28,050 bases of DNA from DATAXS01 sp036266715 (lineage in GTDB: Bacteria > Patescibacteriota > Minisyncoccia > UBA6257 > 2-01-FULL-56-20): NCBI GenBank assembly GCA_036266715.1, contig DATAXS010000030.1:1-28050 (forward strand). Reading direction: 5' to 3'. The notes under the pieces were generated by a model, which worked only from the letters and a program-made list of their open reading frames with translations, searched no databases and was not told where the DNA came from. Of the stretch, positions 1 through 7,283 are shown piece by piece (position 1 is the stretch's first letter; every line of letters begins with the position of its first letter). The position numbers and the translations under genes are program-made.

Positions 1-1272
1 TTTTCGTGGCCCTGGAAACCGGAAAAAGTGGGGGCAATTTTTGTGCGCGCGTACCCCGATAGCGCCGCGATAACCCTGAACGGCAAACCGGTCCCGAACC
101 AGTCGGGAATATTTTCCGGTATCTTTGGCGGCGGCACGCTCATTTCCGATCTTTTCCCGCGCACGTATTCGCTCGCGCTTTCCGCACAGGGTTACGATGC
201 CTGGCACGAGAACGTGAGCGTGCTCCCCTCGTTCGTCACGGAACTGAAGTATGCCGTGCTCGTGCCACAGGCGGCGAACCCCGTCGCGGGCGTCGCCCCT
301 TCCGGCACCGCGCCGACCGCACAGAATTTTTGGCTGGCCGGCGGCGAACCGATTATGGAAACTCCTACGGGCGCGATAGTATGGCAGGGCAAGACGATCG
401 GGTACGGTACGGTCGTTGCGGAAAGTGCGGACATCACGGAGGCGGTCGTGAAGAACGCCGCAGATACGTATTCGCTCTATTATTTTAATAACGGGAGTTC
501 GACCGCCCTTTCCGCCATCTTTGCCGCGAACGGCGTGAGTTCCGCGAGTGTGACGAATATTGTCGTGAATCCCGGCGATGCGAACGAGATCGTCGTGGGC
601 ACGAATACGCGCATCTCGCTTTTTGACACGGCCGCCGGCACCTTCACCGCGATCGACCGTGCGCCCGCGGGCACGACGCTCGGCGTGCCCCTCGCGGCTT
701 CGGCCGGCGCGCTCGCATGGACGCGCGGCACCACGGGAGGCGCGGGCACTTCCACCGTCGTGGTGTACGACCGTTTTGCGCAAACGATCGCGACGAGCAC
801 GTCCGGGCTCCCCGGACGGACCATACAGCTCGCGTGGGTAAAGCCCGGACTCCTGGGCGTGCTCCAGAGCAACGGCGCGCTCTATCTTTACGACACGGGA
901 AGCGGCCAATTCCAAAAACTTGCGGACACCGTGACCTATTTTGCGGCGACGAGCGACGGATCGCTCATTGCCGCATTGGAGCGCGCGAGCCTGGAAATTT
1001 TTTCGTTCACGAGCACGCAGACCTACCATCGTTTCAATCTCCCGGACGCGGCAGATGCGACGCAGGTCGCCTGGTACGGCGACGCGGACCATCTTTTTGT
1101 GGATTATCCCAATCATGTCGCCTTCTTGGACCTGGATGACCTTACGCTCGCAAACTTTACGACCGTGGCCAACCTCGCGGCGGCCACGACCCCGCTCTAC
1201 GACGCAGCCACCAATATCCTCTACTTCCTCAACCCCGCGCATGCGCTCGTCCGGATGAATTTTCCCTCCTGA
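1..1272 (+). CDS. PEGA-domain, membrane-anchored protein with propeller-like C-terminal part (5' end outside window)
   Basis: The reading frame is open from the first base, with nine codons before the first possible start (GTG at 28), so the N-terminus lies upstream of the window. The visible N-terminal ~80 residues (GAIFVRAYPDSAAITLNGKP onward, through the segment ending in SAQGYDAW) match the PEGA-domain pattern: a short beta-rich surface module with a turn around LNGKP. The rest is beta-rich with repeating segments such as EIVVGTNTRISLFD and LYLYDTGSGQFQKL, which suggests WD40- or propeller-like blades. Related CPR proteins usually begin with one membrane helix, which would sit upstream here. 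Role: probably an extracytoplasmic, envelope-associated protein. The PEGA assignment is fairly secure, the propeller is inferred from repeat spacing, and no enzymatic motif is visible. Confidence 0.75.
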   Translation, partial: FSWPWKPEKVGAIFVRAYPDSAAITLNGKPVPNQSGIFSGIFGGGTLISDLFPRTYSLALSAQGYDAWHENVSVLPSFVTELKYAVLVPQAANPVAGVAPSGTAPTAQNFWLAGGEPIMETPTGAIVWQGKTIGYGTVVAESADITEAVVKNAADTYSLYYFNNGSSTALSAIFAANGVSSASVTNIVVNPGDANEIVVGTNTRISLFDTAAGTFTAIDRAPAGTTLGVPLAASAGALAWTRGTTGGAGTSTVVVYDRFAQTIATSTSGLPGRTIQLAWVKPGLLGVLQSNGALYLYDTGSGQFQKLADTVTYFAATSDGSLIAALERASLEIFSFTSTQTYHRFNLPDAADATQVAWYGDADHLFVDYPNHVAFLDLDDLTLANFTTVANLAAATTPLYDAATNILYFLNPAHALVRMNFPS

Positions 1273-1291
1273 TACGGCCATGGCGGAACAT

Positions 1292-1321
1292 TTGACTTGT
1301 TCGCCTTGTACTATTTATAAT
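1292..1321 (+). promoter_or_regulatory. Sigma70-type promoter for the gene at 1359
   Basis: TTGACT (1292-1297) and TATAAT (1316-1321) are separated by 18 bp. This predicts a start near 1328-1330 and a roughly 30-nt leader containing GGAAAGGA (1344-1351), 7 nt before the TTG start codon. It is the best -35/-10 pair in the window and is of the leadered type. Confidence 0.75.
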
Positions 1322-1358
1322 ATGGGCAGCAGGAACATCCCACGGAAAGGACACTCAC

Positions 1359-1913
1359 TTGAAAACTGAACATCAGAATGAAGCTGGTTCGGTTGCAGTG
1401 GAAAAACGCAAGGTCCCTCTGGGAAACCTGCGAGAAAAGTTGGGTCTGGACGAACCAGCATTACAGCGGCTCACGAGGGCGCTCAGCGACATGAGCATCC
1501 CTCACGCCTTTGTGAGCGAGGTCCCGAGGGCGGAAGCGGCTGCCGAACAGTATTTCAATGCGGTCATAACCCTCCGCTCCGCGCAGATAGGCATCGTCTA
1601 CCGGTGGTTGCCGGACCGGGATGCGGGACTGCCGATCGCGGGCCCTGCCATAGGGGGCAGGCCGAAGATTGCGGCGCACTCCGCCGCCCTCATTGCAGAA
1701 AATGGTTTTCACCTTTTCTCAACTCAGTTTGTGAGAAGCGTGGCGACCATGGCAAAAGCGCTCCACACGAACCAGATCGTGATCTTTTTGCCGAAGAAGA
1801 AGCCAAAACGGCGACCCCAACAGACAGAAGGACCGGAAGGACCGGAAGAGCCAGAAGGGCCATACTGGGATGACGTACGGAGAATATGGGAAAGCCGAAC
1901 CGGCAGATTATAA
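1359..1913 (+). CDS. Uncharacterised 184-aa protein with basic stretch and Pro/Glu/Gly-rich tail
   Basis: I do not recognise a family. The TTG start at 1359 is chosen because GGAAAGGA lies 7 nt upstream and a clear promoter precedes it. Residues 15-145 look like a compact alpha/beta domain (LREKLGLDEPALQRLTRALS, then a beta-rich segment around FNAVITLRSAQIGIVYRWL and QIVIFLP). Residues 146-152 form a basic KKKPKRR cluster, followed by a short GPEGPEEPEGP-type repeat (about 158-168) and a charged helix-like end (WDDVRRIWESR). No signal peptide or membrane segment is seen, so it is probably cytoplasmic. The basic patch could bind nucleic acid or membrane, which is inference only. It is monocistronic, between its own promoter and a strong terminator. 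Confidence 0.7.
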   Translation: MKTEHQNEAGSVAVEKRKVPLGNLREKLGLDEPALQRLTRALSDMSIPHAFVSEVPRAEAAAEQYFNAVITLRSAQIGIVYRWLPDRDAGLPIAGPAIGGRPKIAAHSAALIAENGFHLFSTQFVRSVATMAKALHTNQIVIFLPKKKPKRRPQQTEGPEGPEEPEGPYWDDVRRIWESRTGRL

Positions 1914-1915
1914 CA

Positions 1916-1957
1916 AGCCTGTTGCAGTACCCGCCTGCAACAGGCTCTTTTTTTTAT
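1916..1957 (+). terminator. Rho-independent terminator (convergent)
   Basis: A perfect 12-bp stem (1916-1927 with 1935-1946, core CTGTTGCAG/CTGCAACAG) with a 7-nt loop is followed by CTTTTTTTTATT. It starts 3 nt after the TAA of the gene at 1359. The minus-strand ABC gene ends at 1954, inside the T-run, so the hairpin may serve both directions; the U-tract is much better on the plus strand. Confidence 0.9.
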
Positions 1958-3867
1958 TTCTTATTTTTCCCGGCCAGCGACGCTTTCACGCTCGCCGCCT
2001 TGTCCCCCGCCGCGAACTGCGTGCGGTAAAGTTCGGCATATAATTTTCCTTTTTTCAGAAGCTCTTCGTGCTTGCCACGCTCCGCGATGCGGCCCTTTTC
2101 AATAACAAGAATCTGGTCCGCGTTGCGGATGGTGGACAAGCGGTGTGCGATCACGATGGACGTGCGCCCGCGCAGGGCGACGCTGAACGCTTCCTGGATT
2201 GCGCGCTCCGATTCGGAATCCAGGTGCGCAGTGGCCTCATCCAACACGATGATGTCGGGGGATTTCAACAAAAGGCGCGCAATGGCGAGCCGCTGTTTTT
2301 CGCCGCCGGAAAAACGGTAGCCGCGGTCCCCCACGAGCGTGTCCAACCCTTGCGGTAGCGATTGTACCGCAGACAGTATCTGCGCCGCCGCGAGCGCGGC
2401 CTTCATCTGTGTTTCGGTGGCGTCCGGTTTTGCGTAGAGGAGATTGGCGCGGATGGTGTCATGGAACATGTGTGCGTCCTGCGTCACGACGCCGATTATT
2501 TCGTAGAGCGATGCAAGCGTGGCGTCCCGGACGTCCGTGCCATTAATGCGGACCGTGCCCGACCGCGCGTCGTAGAGGCGGGCGGCCAACTGGGCGATCG
2601 TCGTCTTCCCCGCGCCCGAGTGCCCCACGAGCGCCGTCATGGTGCCCGGTTCCACGGCAAAGCTCACGTCGGTCAGCACCTCCTTTTCCGACACGCGCGC
2701 AAGCGTGGCCACGGATTCAAGCGACGCGAGCGAAACCTCGGCGGGGGTGGGATACCGGAAGTTCACATGGTCAAATTCCACGCGTGCCTGGCCCCGCGGA
2801 ATGGCAACTGCACCCGATTTTTCCGTGACCATGGGCGGCAGGTCAAGCACTTCAAACACGCGGTCGAATGATACGAGCGCGGTCATGACGTCCACATTCA
2901 CGTTGGAAAGCGCGGTGAGCGGGCCGTAGAGGCGGCTCAAATATACCGAAAGCGCGACCAGGGTTCCCACGTCTATCAAGCCGCGGACGGCGAGAATGCC
3001 TCCCCAGCCAAAGACGAGCACGGTGCCCACGGATGCCACGATGGTAAGCGCGATAAAGAAGAAGCGCGTGTAGAGCGATTGCGTGACGCCGATGTCGCGC
3101 ACGCGGCCGGCCTTGTCTTCAAATGCTTTTTCGTCATCCTGTGGCCGGCCAAAAAGTTTTGCAAGCAAGGCACCCGCCACATTGAACCGTTCCACCATGA
3201 GATTGTTCATCTTGGCCGTAAGATCATAGCTCTCCCGCGTGATGGCCTGCAGCTTTCTTCCAAAATAACGCGCGGGAAAAACGAACACTGGTACAAGGAT
3301 GATGGCAATGAGCGTGAGCTGCCAGGAAAGGTAGAACATCACACCGAGCACGAAGGCCACCGAGACCACGTTGCCGATGACGGACGAAAGCACGTCCGTA
3401 AAGGCCTGCTGGGCGCCCGTCACGTCGTTGTTGAGGCGGCTCACGAGCGCGCCCGTCTGCGTGCGCGTAAAGAACGCGAGCGACATCTTCTGAATGTGGT
3501 CGAAGACCTTGGTGCGCATGTCAAACACGAGCGCCTGGCCGATCTTTGCGGAAAGATAACTTTCCACGAGCGAAAGGCCCGCGTCAAAAAGCGATATGCC
3601 GAGCGCGATGAGCGCGAGCGGAATGATGATGTTCGGCTCGTGTCCCAAGATGCCGTTGTCGATGATGTCCTTAAAAAGCAGCGGATTCACGACGCCGATC
3701 GCGCCATCAATCACGACGAGCACAAGGAAAATGATGAGTGGCGTTTTGTAGGGTTTTATAAAACCAAAAATTCGCCGGACGATGCCGGGAGTGAGTTTCT
3801 GCTGTGTCACCGATGCGTCGCGCGTGAGGGAGCGCATGGATCCTCGGAAACCGGGACCAGGAGGCAT
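1954..3867 (-). CDS. ABC exporter half-transporter, permease fused to ATPase (MsbA/LmrA type)
   Basis: ATP-driven exporter of lipid, drug or peptide type, acting in the cytoplasmic membrane as a dimer. The N-terminal ABC transmembrane domain (about 40-330, six helices) is fused to a nucleotide-binding domain (about 362-620). Visible motifs are Walker A GHSGAGKT (415-422), Q-loop Q463, signature FSGGEKQ (519-525), Walker B IIVLDE (539-544) and switch His575 in IAHRLS. About 20 extra residues follow the A-loop RYPTP. Start: ATG 3867 is preceded by TGG-TAAAAT, an extended -10, 11 nt away. An alternative ATG at 3837 (MRSLTR) has GAGG 4 nt upstream. I keep the longer form because PPGPGFRG-like N-termini are, from memory, common in related exporters. 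The substrate cannot be told from sequence. It lies downstream of the methyltransferase gene, with a long inverted repeat between. Confidence 0.93.
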   Translation of the reverse strand: MPPGPGFRGSMRSLTRDASVTQQKLTPGIVRRIFGFIKPYKTPLIIFLVLVVIDGAIGVVNPLLFKDIIDNGILGHEPNIIIPLALIALGISLFDAGLSLVESYLSAKIGQALVFDMRTKVFDHIQKMSLAFFTRTQTGALVSRLNNDVTGAQQAFTDVLSSVIGNVVSVAFVLGVMFYLSWQLTLIAIILVPVFVFPARYFGRKLQAITRESYDLTAKMNNLMVERFNVAGALLAKLFGRPQDDEKAFEDKAGRVRDIGVTQSLYTRFFFIALTIVASVGTVLVFGWGGILAVRGLIDVGTLVALSVYLSRLYGPLTALSNVNVDVMTALVSFDRVFEVLDLPPMVTEKSGAVAIPRGQARVEFDHVNFRYPTPAEVSLASLESVATLARVSEKEVLTDVSFAVEPGTMTALVGHSGAGKTTIAQLAARLYDARSGTVRINGTDVRDATLASLYEIIGVVTQDAHMFHDTIRANLLYAKPDATETQMKAALAAAQILSAVQSLPQGLDTLVGDRGYRFSGGEKQRLAIARLLLKSPDIIVLDEATAHLDSESERAIQEAFSVALRGRTSIVIAHRLSTIRNADQILVIEKGRIAERGKHEELLKKGKLYAELYRTQFAAGDKAASVKASLAGKNKK

Positions 3868-3878
3868 ATAGGACTATC

Positions 3879-3889
3879 ATTTTACCATA
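3879..3889 (-). promoter_or_regulatory. Extended -10 promoter for the ABC exporter
   Basis: On the minus strand the sequence reads TATGGTAAAAT. TAAAAT (3884-3879) matches the -10 consensus at 5 of 6 bases and is preceded by TGG, the extended -10 motif. The predicted start is about 3872, giving a 5-nt leader to ATG 3867 or a 35-nt leader to ATG 3837. No good -35 is seen. Confidence 0.45.
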
Positions 3890-3943
3890 ACTTTTCCTTT
3901 TCCGAAAGAGAGAGAATGGCTTTGAAAGGCCGCTCCGCGCGTT

Positions 3944-3965
3944 ACTTTAAGAAAATAACTTTAAG
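3944..3965. repeat. Direct repeat of ACTTTAAG
   Basis: Two identical 8-bp copies, at 3944-3951 and 3958-3965, are spaced at 14 bp and separated by AAAATA. They lie upstream of the ABC exporter promoter and beside the left arm of the long inverted repeat. They could be a regulator site or part of the repeat element; neither is shown. Confidence 0.4.
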
Positions 3966-3968
3966 CTC

Positions 3969-4126
3969 GCGGGCGCAAGGCAGGCATGTGGCATTCGCAA
4001 GGGCGTCTCGGAGGCGTCCCGGAAAGTTTTTAAGAAAAGAAAGTTGGCTACGCCGAGAGAGAGCGGTCGCGCGAGTACGCGCGAACCGCGTCCCTTGCGA
4101 ATGCCACATGCCTGCCTTGCGCCCGC
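3969..4126. repeat. Perfect 35-bp inverted repeat with 88-nt spacer
   Basis: The arm at 3969-4003 (GCGGGCGCAAGGCAGGCATG and 15 further bases) is the exact reverse complement of 4092-4126. The 88-nt spacer holds a second hairpin at about 4064-4088 (CGCGCG-AGTA-CGCGCG with flanking GGT/AACC) and a partly repeated TTTAAGAAAA tract. The right arm begins 7 nt after the TAG stop (4136-4134) of the methyltransferase gene, read on the minus strand. No U-run follows either arm, so it is not a standard intrinsic terminator. It could be a MITE-like or genome-dispersed repeat, an RNase-processed 3' structure, or a small structured RNA. No target-site duplication is visible. Short ORFs crossing it have no supporting signals. 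Confidence 0.85.
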
Positions 4127-4133
4127 CCGTTTT

Positions 4134-4688
4134 CTACCAAATAAAAGGTATAAGTGCTTTTGTGTGCTTTTTGTATTCCAGGTACTTTTCGCCGAACTCG
4201 CGCTCCATGATCTTTTCTTCTTGCTTTGTGCTGTAGATAAAATATACAAGCACCACGAGGAAGATGATGAACCACTGGAAGCCGGTCACGAGTGCGGAGC
4301 CAAGCACGGCAAAGATAACACCGGTATAGATCGGGTTTCGTATCGTGCGGTATGGCCCGGAGGTTACGAGCTCAGGGCTCTCCTTGAGCGACATGGGCAT
4401 GCCCCAATTTTTTCCCAGGTGCACCCGCGCCCAAATGGCGAGTGAGATGCCAAGGACGACAAAGATGATCCCAACAATTTTCAGGGGAAAAGGCGATTCG
4501 GTGTTCAGAAAACCGGCCGGGACAAGAAAAAATGAAATAAAAACAACGATGAGAATCACGCGAAACCAGATCCCCTGTGGTGATCTCCTTATGGTCTTCT
4601 TGGCCTTCAATGAGGAAATAAACCAGTAAACGATAAACACCAGCCAGCAAATGCCTATAATGATGCTAAATATGAAGTCGTGCGTCAT
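4134..4688 (-). CDS. Isoprenylcysteine carboxyl methyltransferase (ICMT/PEMT)-family membrane protein
   Basis: A 184-aa membrane protein with four or five predicted helices (about 6-26, 42-62, 70-88, 120-150). The C-terminal half carries the family hallmark LVTSGPYRTIRNPIYTG at about 108-124, followed by a hydrophobic segment and the acidic/aromatic tail EREFGEKYLEYKKHT. Members bind S-adenosylmethionine at this C-terminal site and methylate membrane-associated substrates such as lipids, prenylated thiols or phospholipids. In bacteria the substrate is usually unknown, and it cannot be inferred here. The ATG at 4688 has a weak GAAGAAA upstream and a TATACT -10 candidate. It is followed by the 35-bp inverted repeat and then the ABC exporter in the same direction. 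Confidence 0.85.
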   Translation of the reverse strand: MTHDFIFSIIIGICWLVFIVYWFISSLKAKKTIRRSPQGIWFRVILIVVFISFFLVPAGFLNTESPFPLKIVGIIFVVLGISLAIWARVHLGKNWGMPMSLKESPELVTSGPYRTIRNPIYTGVIFAVLGSALVTGFQWFIIFLVVLVYFIYSTKQEEKIMEREFGEKYLEYKKHTKALIPFIW

Positions 4689-4701
4689 GTTTTCTTCATC
4701 A

Positions 4702-4707
4702 AGTATA
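4702..4707 (-). promoter_or_regulatory. Candidate -10 box for the methyltransferase gene
   Basis: TATACT reads on the minus strand at 4707-4702, 13 nt before the ATG. No convincing -35 is found at 16-18 bp. The 193 bases between the divergent starts (4688 and 4882) hold no ORF with support and no strong hairpin. Confidence 0.35.
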
Positions 4708-4881
4708 TTTCACTTTGGATGAAAAGGGAATGTGGCAGGAAATTCGTGTGCGATATCCGCATGCCACGGGCACATGATTAGTATTCACTTTTGTTTCATT
4801 CAAAAGCAGTAGGGTGGTAGGCATGGACGCTTGCAGTGGTCGAGCAAGCGCCGCGAGTTGAAAAGCTTACCATCATCACAC

Positions 4882-5424
4882 ATGAAAAAAAGACTTACAA
4901 GCGCCACATTCGCCGGGGTTGTGGGAATTGCGCTGTTAGCGTTCGCGGGTGGAGTGCAGGCACAGACGCTCACGCCGATGCCGAGCGCCACTACTGCTAC
5001 CCCGCCTACCGGGACGAGTAGCGTGGGCACGGGTGTCGGCACAAGCACCACTACCACTGCGCCGTTCACGGGAGTGTTCACGCGGGACCTCACGATAGGT
5101 AGTATTGGTTCCGACGTGCAAGCGCTCCAAATATTCCTGAACAACAACGGGTTCGCCATCGCAACAAGCGGCCCCGGCGCGCCGGGCAGTGAAACAAATT
5201 ACTTTGGCCGGCTCACAGAGACCGCACTTGCAAAATGGCAGCAGGCGAACAGCATCTCACCCGCGGTGGGATACTTCGGTCCTGTCACCCGCACGGCGGT
5301 GAACGGAATGATCGGTGCGGCAAATAACGGCAGTTCCGGTGTGAACGCGACGGGTACCGGTGCCACTGGTACCAGCGGCACCACGAGCGGCACTGATGCC
5401 ACCGGTTCCGCGGGAACATACTAG
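4882..5424 (+). CDS. Secreted peptidoglycan-binding_1 domain protein
   Basis: The ATG at 4882 is preferred over the in-frame TTG at 4831 because a complete signal peptide begins there: MKKR, a hydrophobic core and a VQA-Q cleavage site at about residue 27. After a Thr/Pro-rich linker comes one peptidoglycan-binding_1 domain at about 72-146, with the pattern GSDVQALQIFLNNNGF, a YFG turn, TETALAKWQQ and YFGPVTRTAV. The tail is a 35-residue Gly/Ser/Thr/Ala repeat of GATGTSGTTS type. The domain binds cell-wall glycan or peptide. The protein is probably exported and wall-associated. No catalytic domain is present. It is one of three such proteins in this window. No clear Shine-Dalgarno is present. 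Confidence 0.85.
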   Translation: MKKRLTSATFAGVVGIALLAFAGGVQAQTLTPMPSATTATPPTGTSSVGTGVGTSTTTTAPFTGVFTRDLTIGSIGSDVQALQIFLNNNGFAIATSGPGAPGSETNYFGRLTETALAKWQQANSISPAVGYFGPVTRTAVNGMIGAANNGSSGVNATGTGATGTSGTTSGTDATGSAGTY

Positions 5425-5489
5425 CCCGTAGCCCGATCAACAACGCACCGAACGCACCTTGCGCAAGTTAAAAAGATGTAACGCGAAGG

Positions 5490-5517
5490 CCCGCCGTAAC
5501 CAAAACGTCGGGTTTTT
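5490..5517 (+). terminator. Probable intrinsic terminator after the peptidoglycan-binding gene
   Basis: CCCGCCG (5490-5496) pairs with CGTCGGG (5506-5512) with one internal mismatch and a 9-nt loop, followed by TTTTT. It sits 66 nt after the stop codon. Confidence 0.55.
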
Positions 5518-5525
5518 CGTATTAC

Positions 5526-5555
5526 TTGTTTGCATCACCCGTAAAGGCATATACT
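5526..5555 (+). promoter_or_regulatory. Candidate promoter for the TrbC/VirB2-like gene
   Basis: TATACT (5550-5555) is 9 nt before ATG 5565, and a poor -35 (TTGTTT, 5526-5531) lies 18 bp upstream. Transcription would start about 2-3 nt before the ATG, giving a nearly leaderless mRNA. No Shine-Dalgarno is present. Confidence 0.5.
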
Positions 5556-5564
5556 ACCCACACC

Positions 5565-5897
5565 ATGTCTATCCTTCTTGCACAGGCACAGTCGGTGCCG
5601 GAGCCGCCGATCACGGCGCCGAGCCAACTTAATAACATCAATCAGTTCCTCAATTCGGGGCTCGTGTGCACCGTCCTGAACTGGGTGTTTTGGTTTATCA
5701 TCGTGCTCTCCATCATTTTTACGCTCGTTGCCGCGTTTCGCTATCTCACTGCCGCCGGCGATCCGGAAAAGGTGAAGCGCGCGGGCGCGACCCTGCTCTA
5801 TGTGGTCGTCGCCGTCATCGTGGCGCTCATCGCAAAAGGACTTCCGCTTATTGTTTCCCAGCTTATTGGCGGCGGCCTCACGGGCGTGGGGTGCTAG
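5565..5897 (+). CDS. Two-helix TrbC/VirB2-like membrane protein
   Basis: The ATG at 5565 (MSILLAQAQ) follows a TATACT box and is preferred over the upstream TTG at 5526. The 110-aa product has a Pro/Asn-rich N-terminus and two long hydrophobic helices at about 35-60 and 76-100. A short charged hairpin, TAAGDPEKVKRAG, separates them, and the product ends GGGLTGVGC. This size and layout are typical of the TrbC/VirB2 pilin-like proteins that are very common in Parcubacteria, where they often occur singly. VirB2 proteins form conjugative or type IV secretion pili, but no other secretion genes are visible here, so a pilus role is unproven. The C-terminal Cys is noteworthy but of unknown use. Confidence 0.75.
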   Translation: MSILLAQAQSVPEPPITAPSQLNNINQFLNSGLVCTVLNWVFWFIIVLSIIFTLVAAFRYLTAAGDPEKVKRAGATLLYVVVAVIVALIAKGLPLIVSQLIGGGLTGVGC

Positions 5898-5921
5898 CAA
5901 AATTTTTGTTTTCATCATTTT

Positions 5922-5935
5922 TTCATCATGATGAA
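5922..5935. promoter_or_regulatory. Perfect 14-bp palindrome upstream of the gene at 5967
   Basis: TTCATCATGATGAA is perfectly self-complementary and sits 31 nt before the ATG. It overlaps a second copy of the motif TTCATCAT at 5911-5918 and lies next to a possible -10 (TAATAT, 5950-5955). It could be an operator. The evidence is symmetry and position only. Confidence 0.35.
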
Positions 5936-5966
5936 GCGACACTTAAACTTAATATTCGTGCAATAA

Positions 5967-7205
5967 ATGAACACTAGACGCTGGCTGATCGCACTTATCA
6001 TCATAATAGTTATCCTTGCTGCGGGATATGTTCTTTTTGTAACGCGGTTTCGAACCACAAACGGGCATCCACCACCCTCAACGTCCAGTGCGGTACCATC
6101 ACCAAATCCTGACGATACCCCGGGTTCGTGGGGAGAAGGGAATGTGCTTTTTACGGTAAAGAGCGCTACAAGATACAGCACCTCTACGTTTGGTTATCCA
6201 ATAATCAATCTCCAAATTTCGGCAAACAATTTCGGTAACAGCGCAAACACGTCCGCGCCGGTCGCACTTCAAGAAATTGATAGCAACAACAATTTTGTTG
6301 ATGCATCCTCCTCAGTCGGCGATAGTATAACTCTTGGCCCGAATGCCAGCACCACGTTCACCGCGATCTTTAAGGCGGATGTCGGAGCAACGCAGACTAT
6401 TTTCGTGGTAAATGATGAGAATCACGATCTCTTTGCTATTGATTTTCCGGAGCCAGGCGTAAATGGCATGCAGAAAGGATCGGTATCGCAAAACGGCGTA
6501 GCGGGTTGCGCCACATTCCCTGGTGGCGATGGTGGCGAGATTATGGAAATTTCCGGAAATATTGTTACGGTGCATGAACGCTATTTAAATGCAACTGCAC
6601 GCATAGTTTTAAACAACGGTACTACTTATTATGATGCGAGCCAAGGAGTCTCGGTTTCTTCTTCGCAGGTTATAACTATGGGTTCCCTCATATCTGTAGA
6701 TTACGGTGAAGAATGTGGAGGCAATCCACCACTCGATTTTGCGTTCTCTGTATTAAAAGATCCTGTCATGCCCGATATTCCCTCTCCCGCAGGATGGTAT
6801 TCGCATCGGGTAGAATACAATGAAATAATCCTTACCAAAGCAGAAGGGTTGCCCATCATTGCTTCTGAGGCTGAGCCTTGGGGATATGGCGAACAAATCC
6901 AAGCATCCGTCGTAATCCTTAGTGGATCGCCGCAAACGTGGGCAACACTTAACATTGGCAATACGAGCGGGACCATTGGACGGCCCCCTTCTAACGAATG
7001 GGGAATGCTTGACGGGTACCAAACAATAGAGACCGAAATAACCATGAAAAATGGTGACATGTTTGAATACGTTATTTTCCAAAATGGAATTGCTTATGTG
7101 TTCGTCTTATATCCTTACCCAAACCCAAGCGACATGCCGATCTTTCAAAACATGATAGCAAATTTTGCGAAGAGTTTAAGCCAAACCTCAAGTAGTACGA
7201 AGTAA
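5967..7205 (+). CDS. Uncharacterised membrane-anchored extracytoplasmic protein
   Basis: A 412-aa protein with an N-terminal signal anchor (residues 6-26, IALIIIIVILAAGYVLFV) and a Pro/Ser-rich linker (34-54). The rest is beta-rich. A first module (about 57-160) resembles an immunoglobulin-like fold with alternating hydrophobics. A second (about 175-250) contains two Cys. The third (about 255-400) includes GWYSHRVEYNEIILTK and ends in a conserved-looking helix before a Ser/Thr tail. I do not recognise a family. The gene is visibly more AT-rich than its neighbours, with many codons ending in A or T, which may reflect later acquisition. ATG 5967 has no Shine-Dalgarno; TAATAT lies 11 nt upstream. 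Confidence 0.75.
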   Translation: MNTRRWLIALIIIIVILAAGYVLFVTRFRTTNGHPPPSTSSAVPSPNPDDTPGSWGEGNVLFTVKSATRYSTSTFGYPIINLQISANNFGNSANTSAPVALQEIDSNNNFVDASSSVGDSITLGPNASTTFTAIFKADVGATQTIFVVNDENHDLFAIDFPEPGVNGMQKGSVSQNGVAGCATFPGGDGGEIMEISGNIVTVHERYLNATARIVLNNGTTYYDASQGVSVSSSQVITMGSLISVDYGEECGGNPPLDFAFSVLKDPVMPDIPSPAGWYSHRVEYNEIILTKAEGLPIIASEAEPWGYGEQIQASVVILSGSPQTWATLNIGNTSGTIGRPPSNEWGMLDGYQTIETEITMKNGDMFEYVIFQNGIAYVFVLYPYPNPSDMPIFQNMIANFAKSLSQTSSSTK

Positions 7206-7246
7206 ATTTTCATGGGCTTACGCTCGTGGTATTAGGGTGGTAGTAA

Positions 7247-7277
7247 TAAAACGGAGGAAGCGATGAAGCTTCCTCCT
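7247..7277 (-). terminator. Intrinsic terminator of the CHAP-protein gene
   Basis: A 9-bp perfect stem, GGAGGAAGC (7254-7262) with GCTTCCTCC (7269-7277), has a 6-nt loop. On the minus strand it begins 7 nt after the stop codon at 7284 and is followed by GTTTTATT. Confidence 0.8.
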
Positions 7278-7283
7278 GGTGTG

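Noticed and set aside
3079..4236. 385-codon open frame on the plus strand opposite the ABC exporter
   Set aside because: It is antisense to a gene with every ABC motif, runs through the inverted repeat, is full of Arg/His/Glu runs and has no start signals.
4048..4275. Small ORFs inside the 3969-4126 inverted repeat, on both strands
   Set aside because: Their sequence is dictated by the repeat arms, with the same peptide reading GRHVAFAR in different frames. No promoter or ribosome site supports them.
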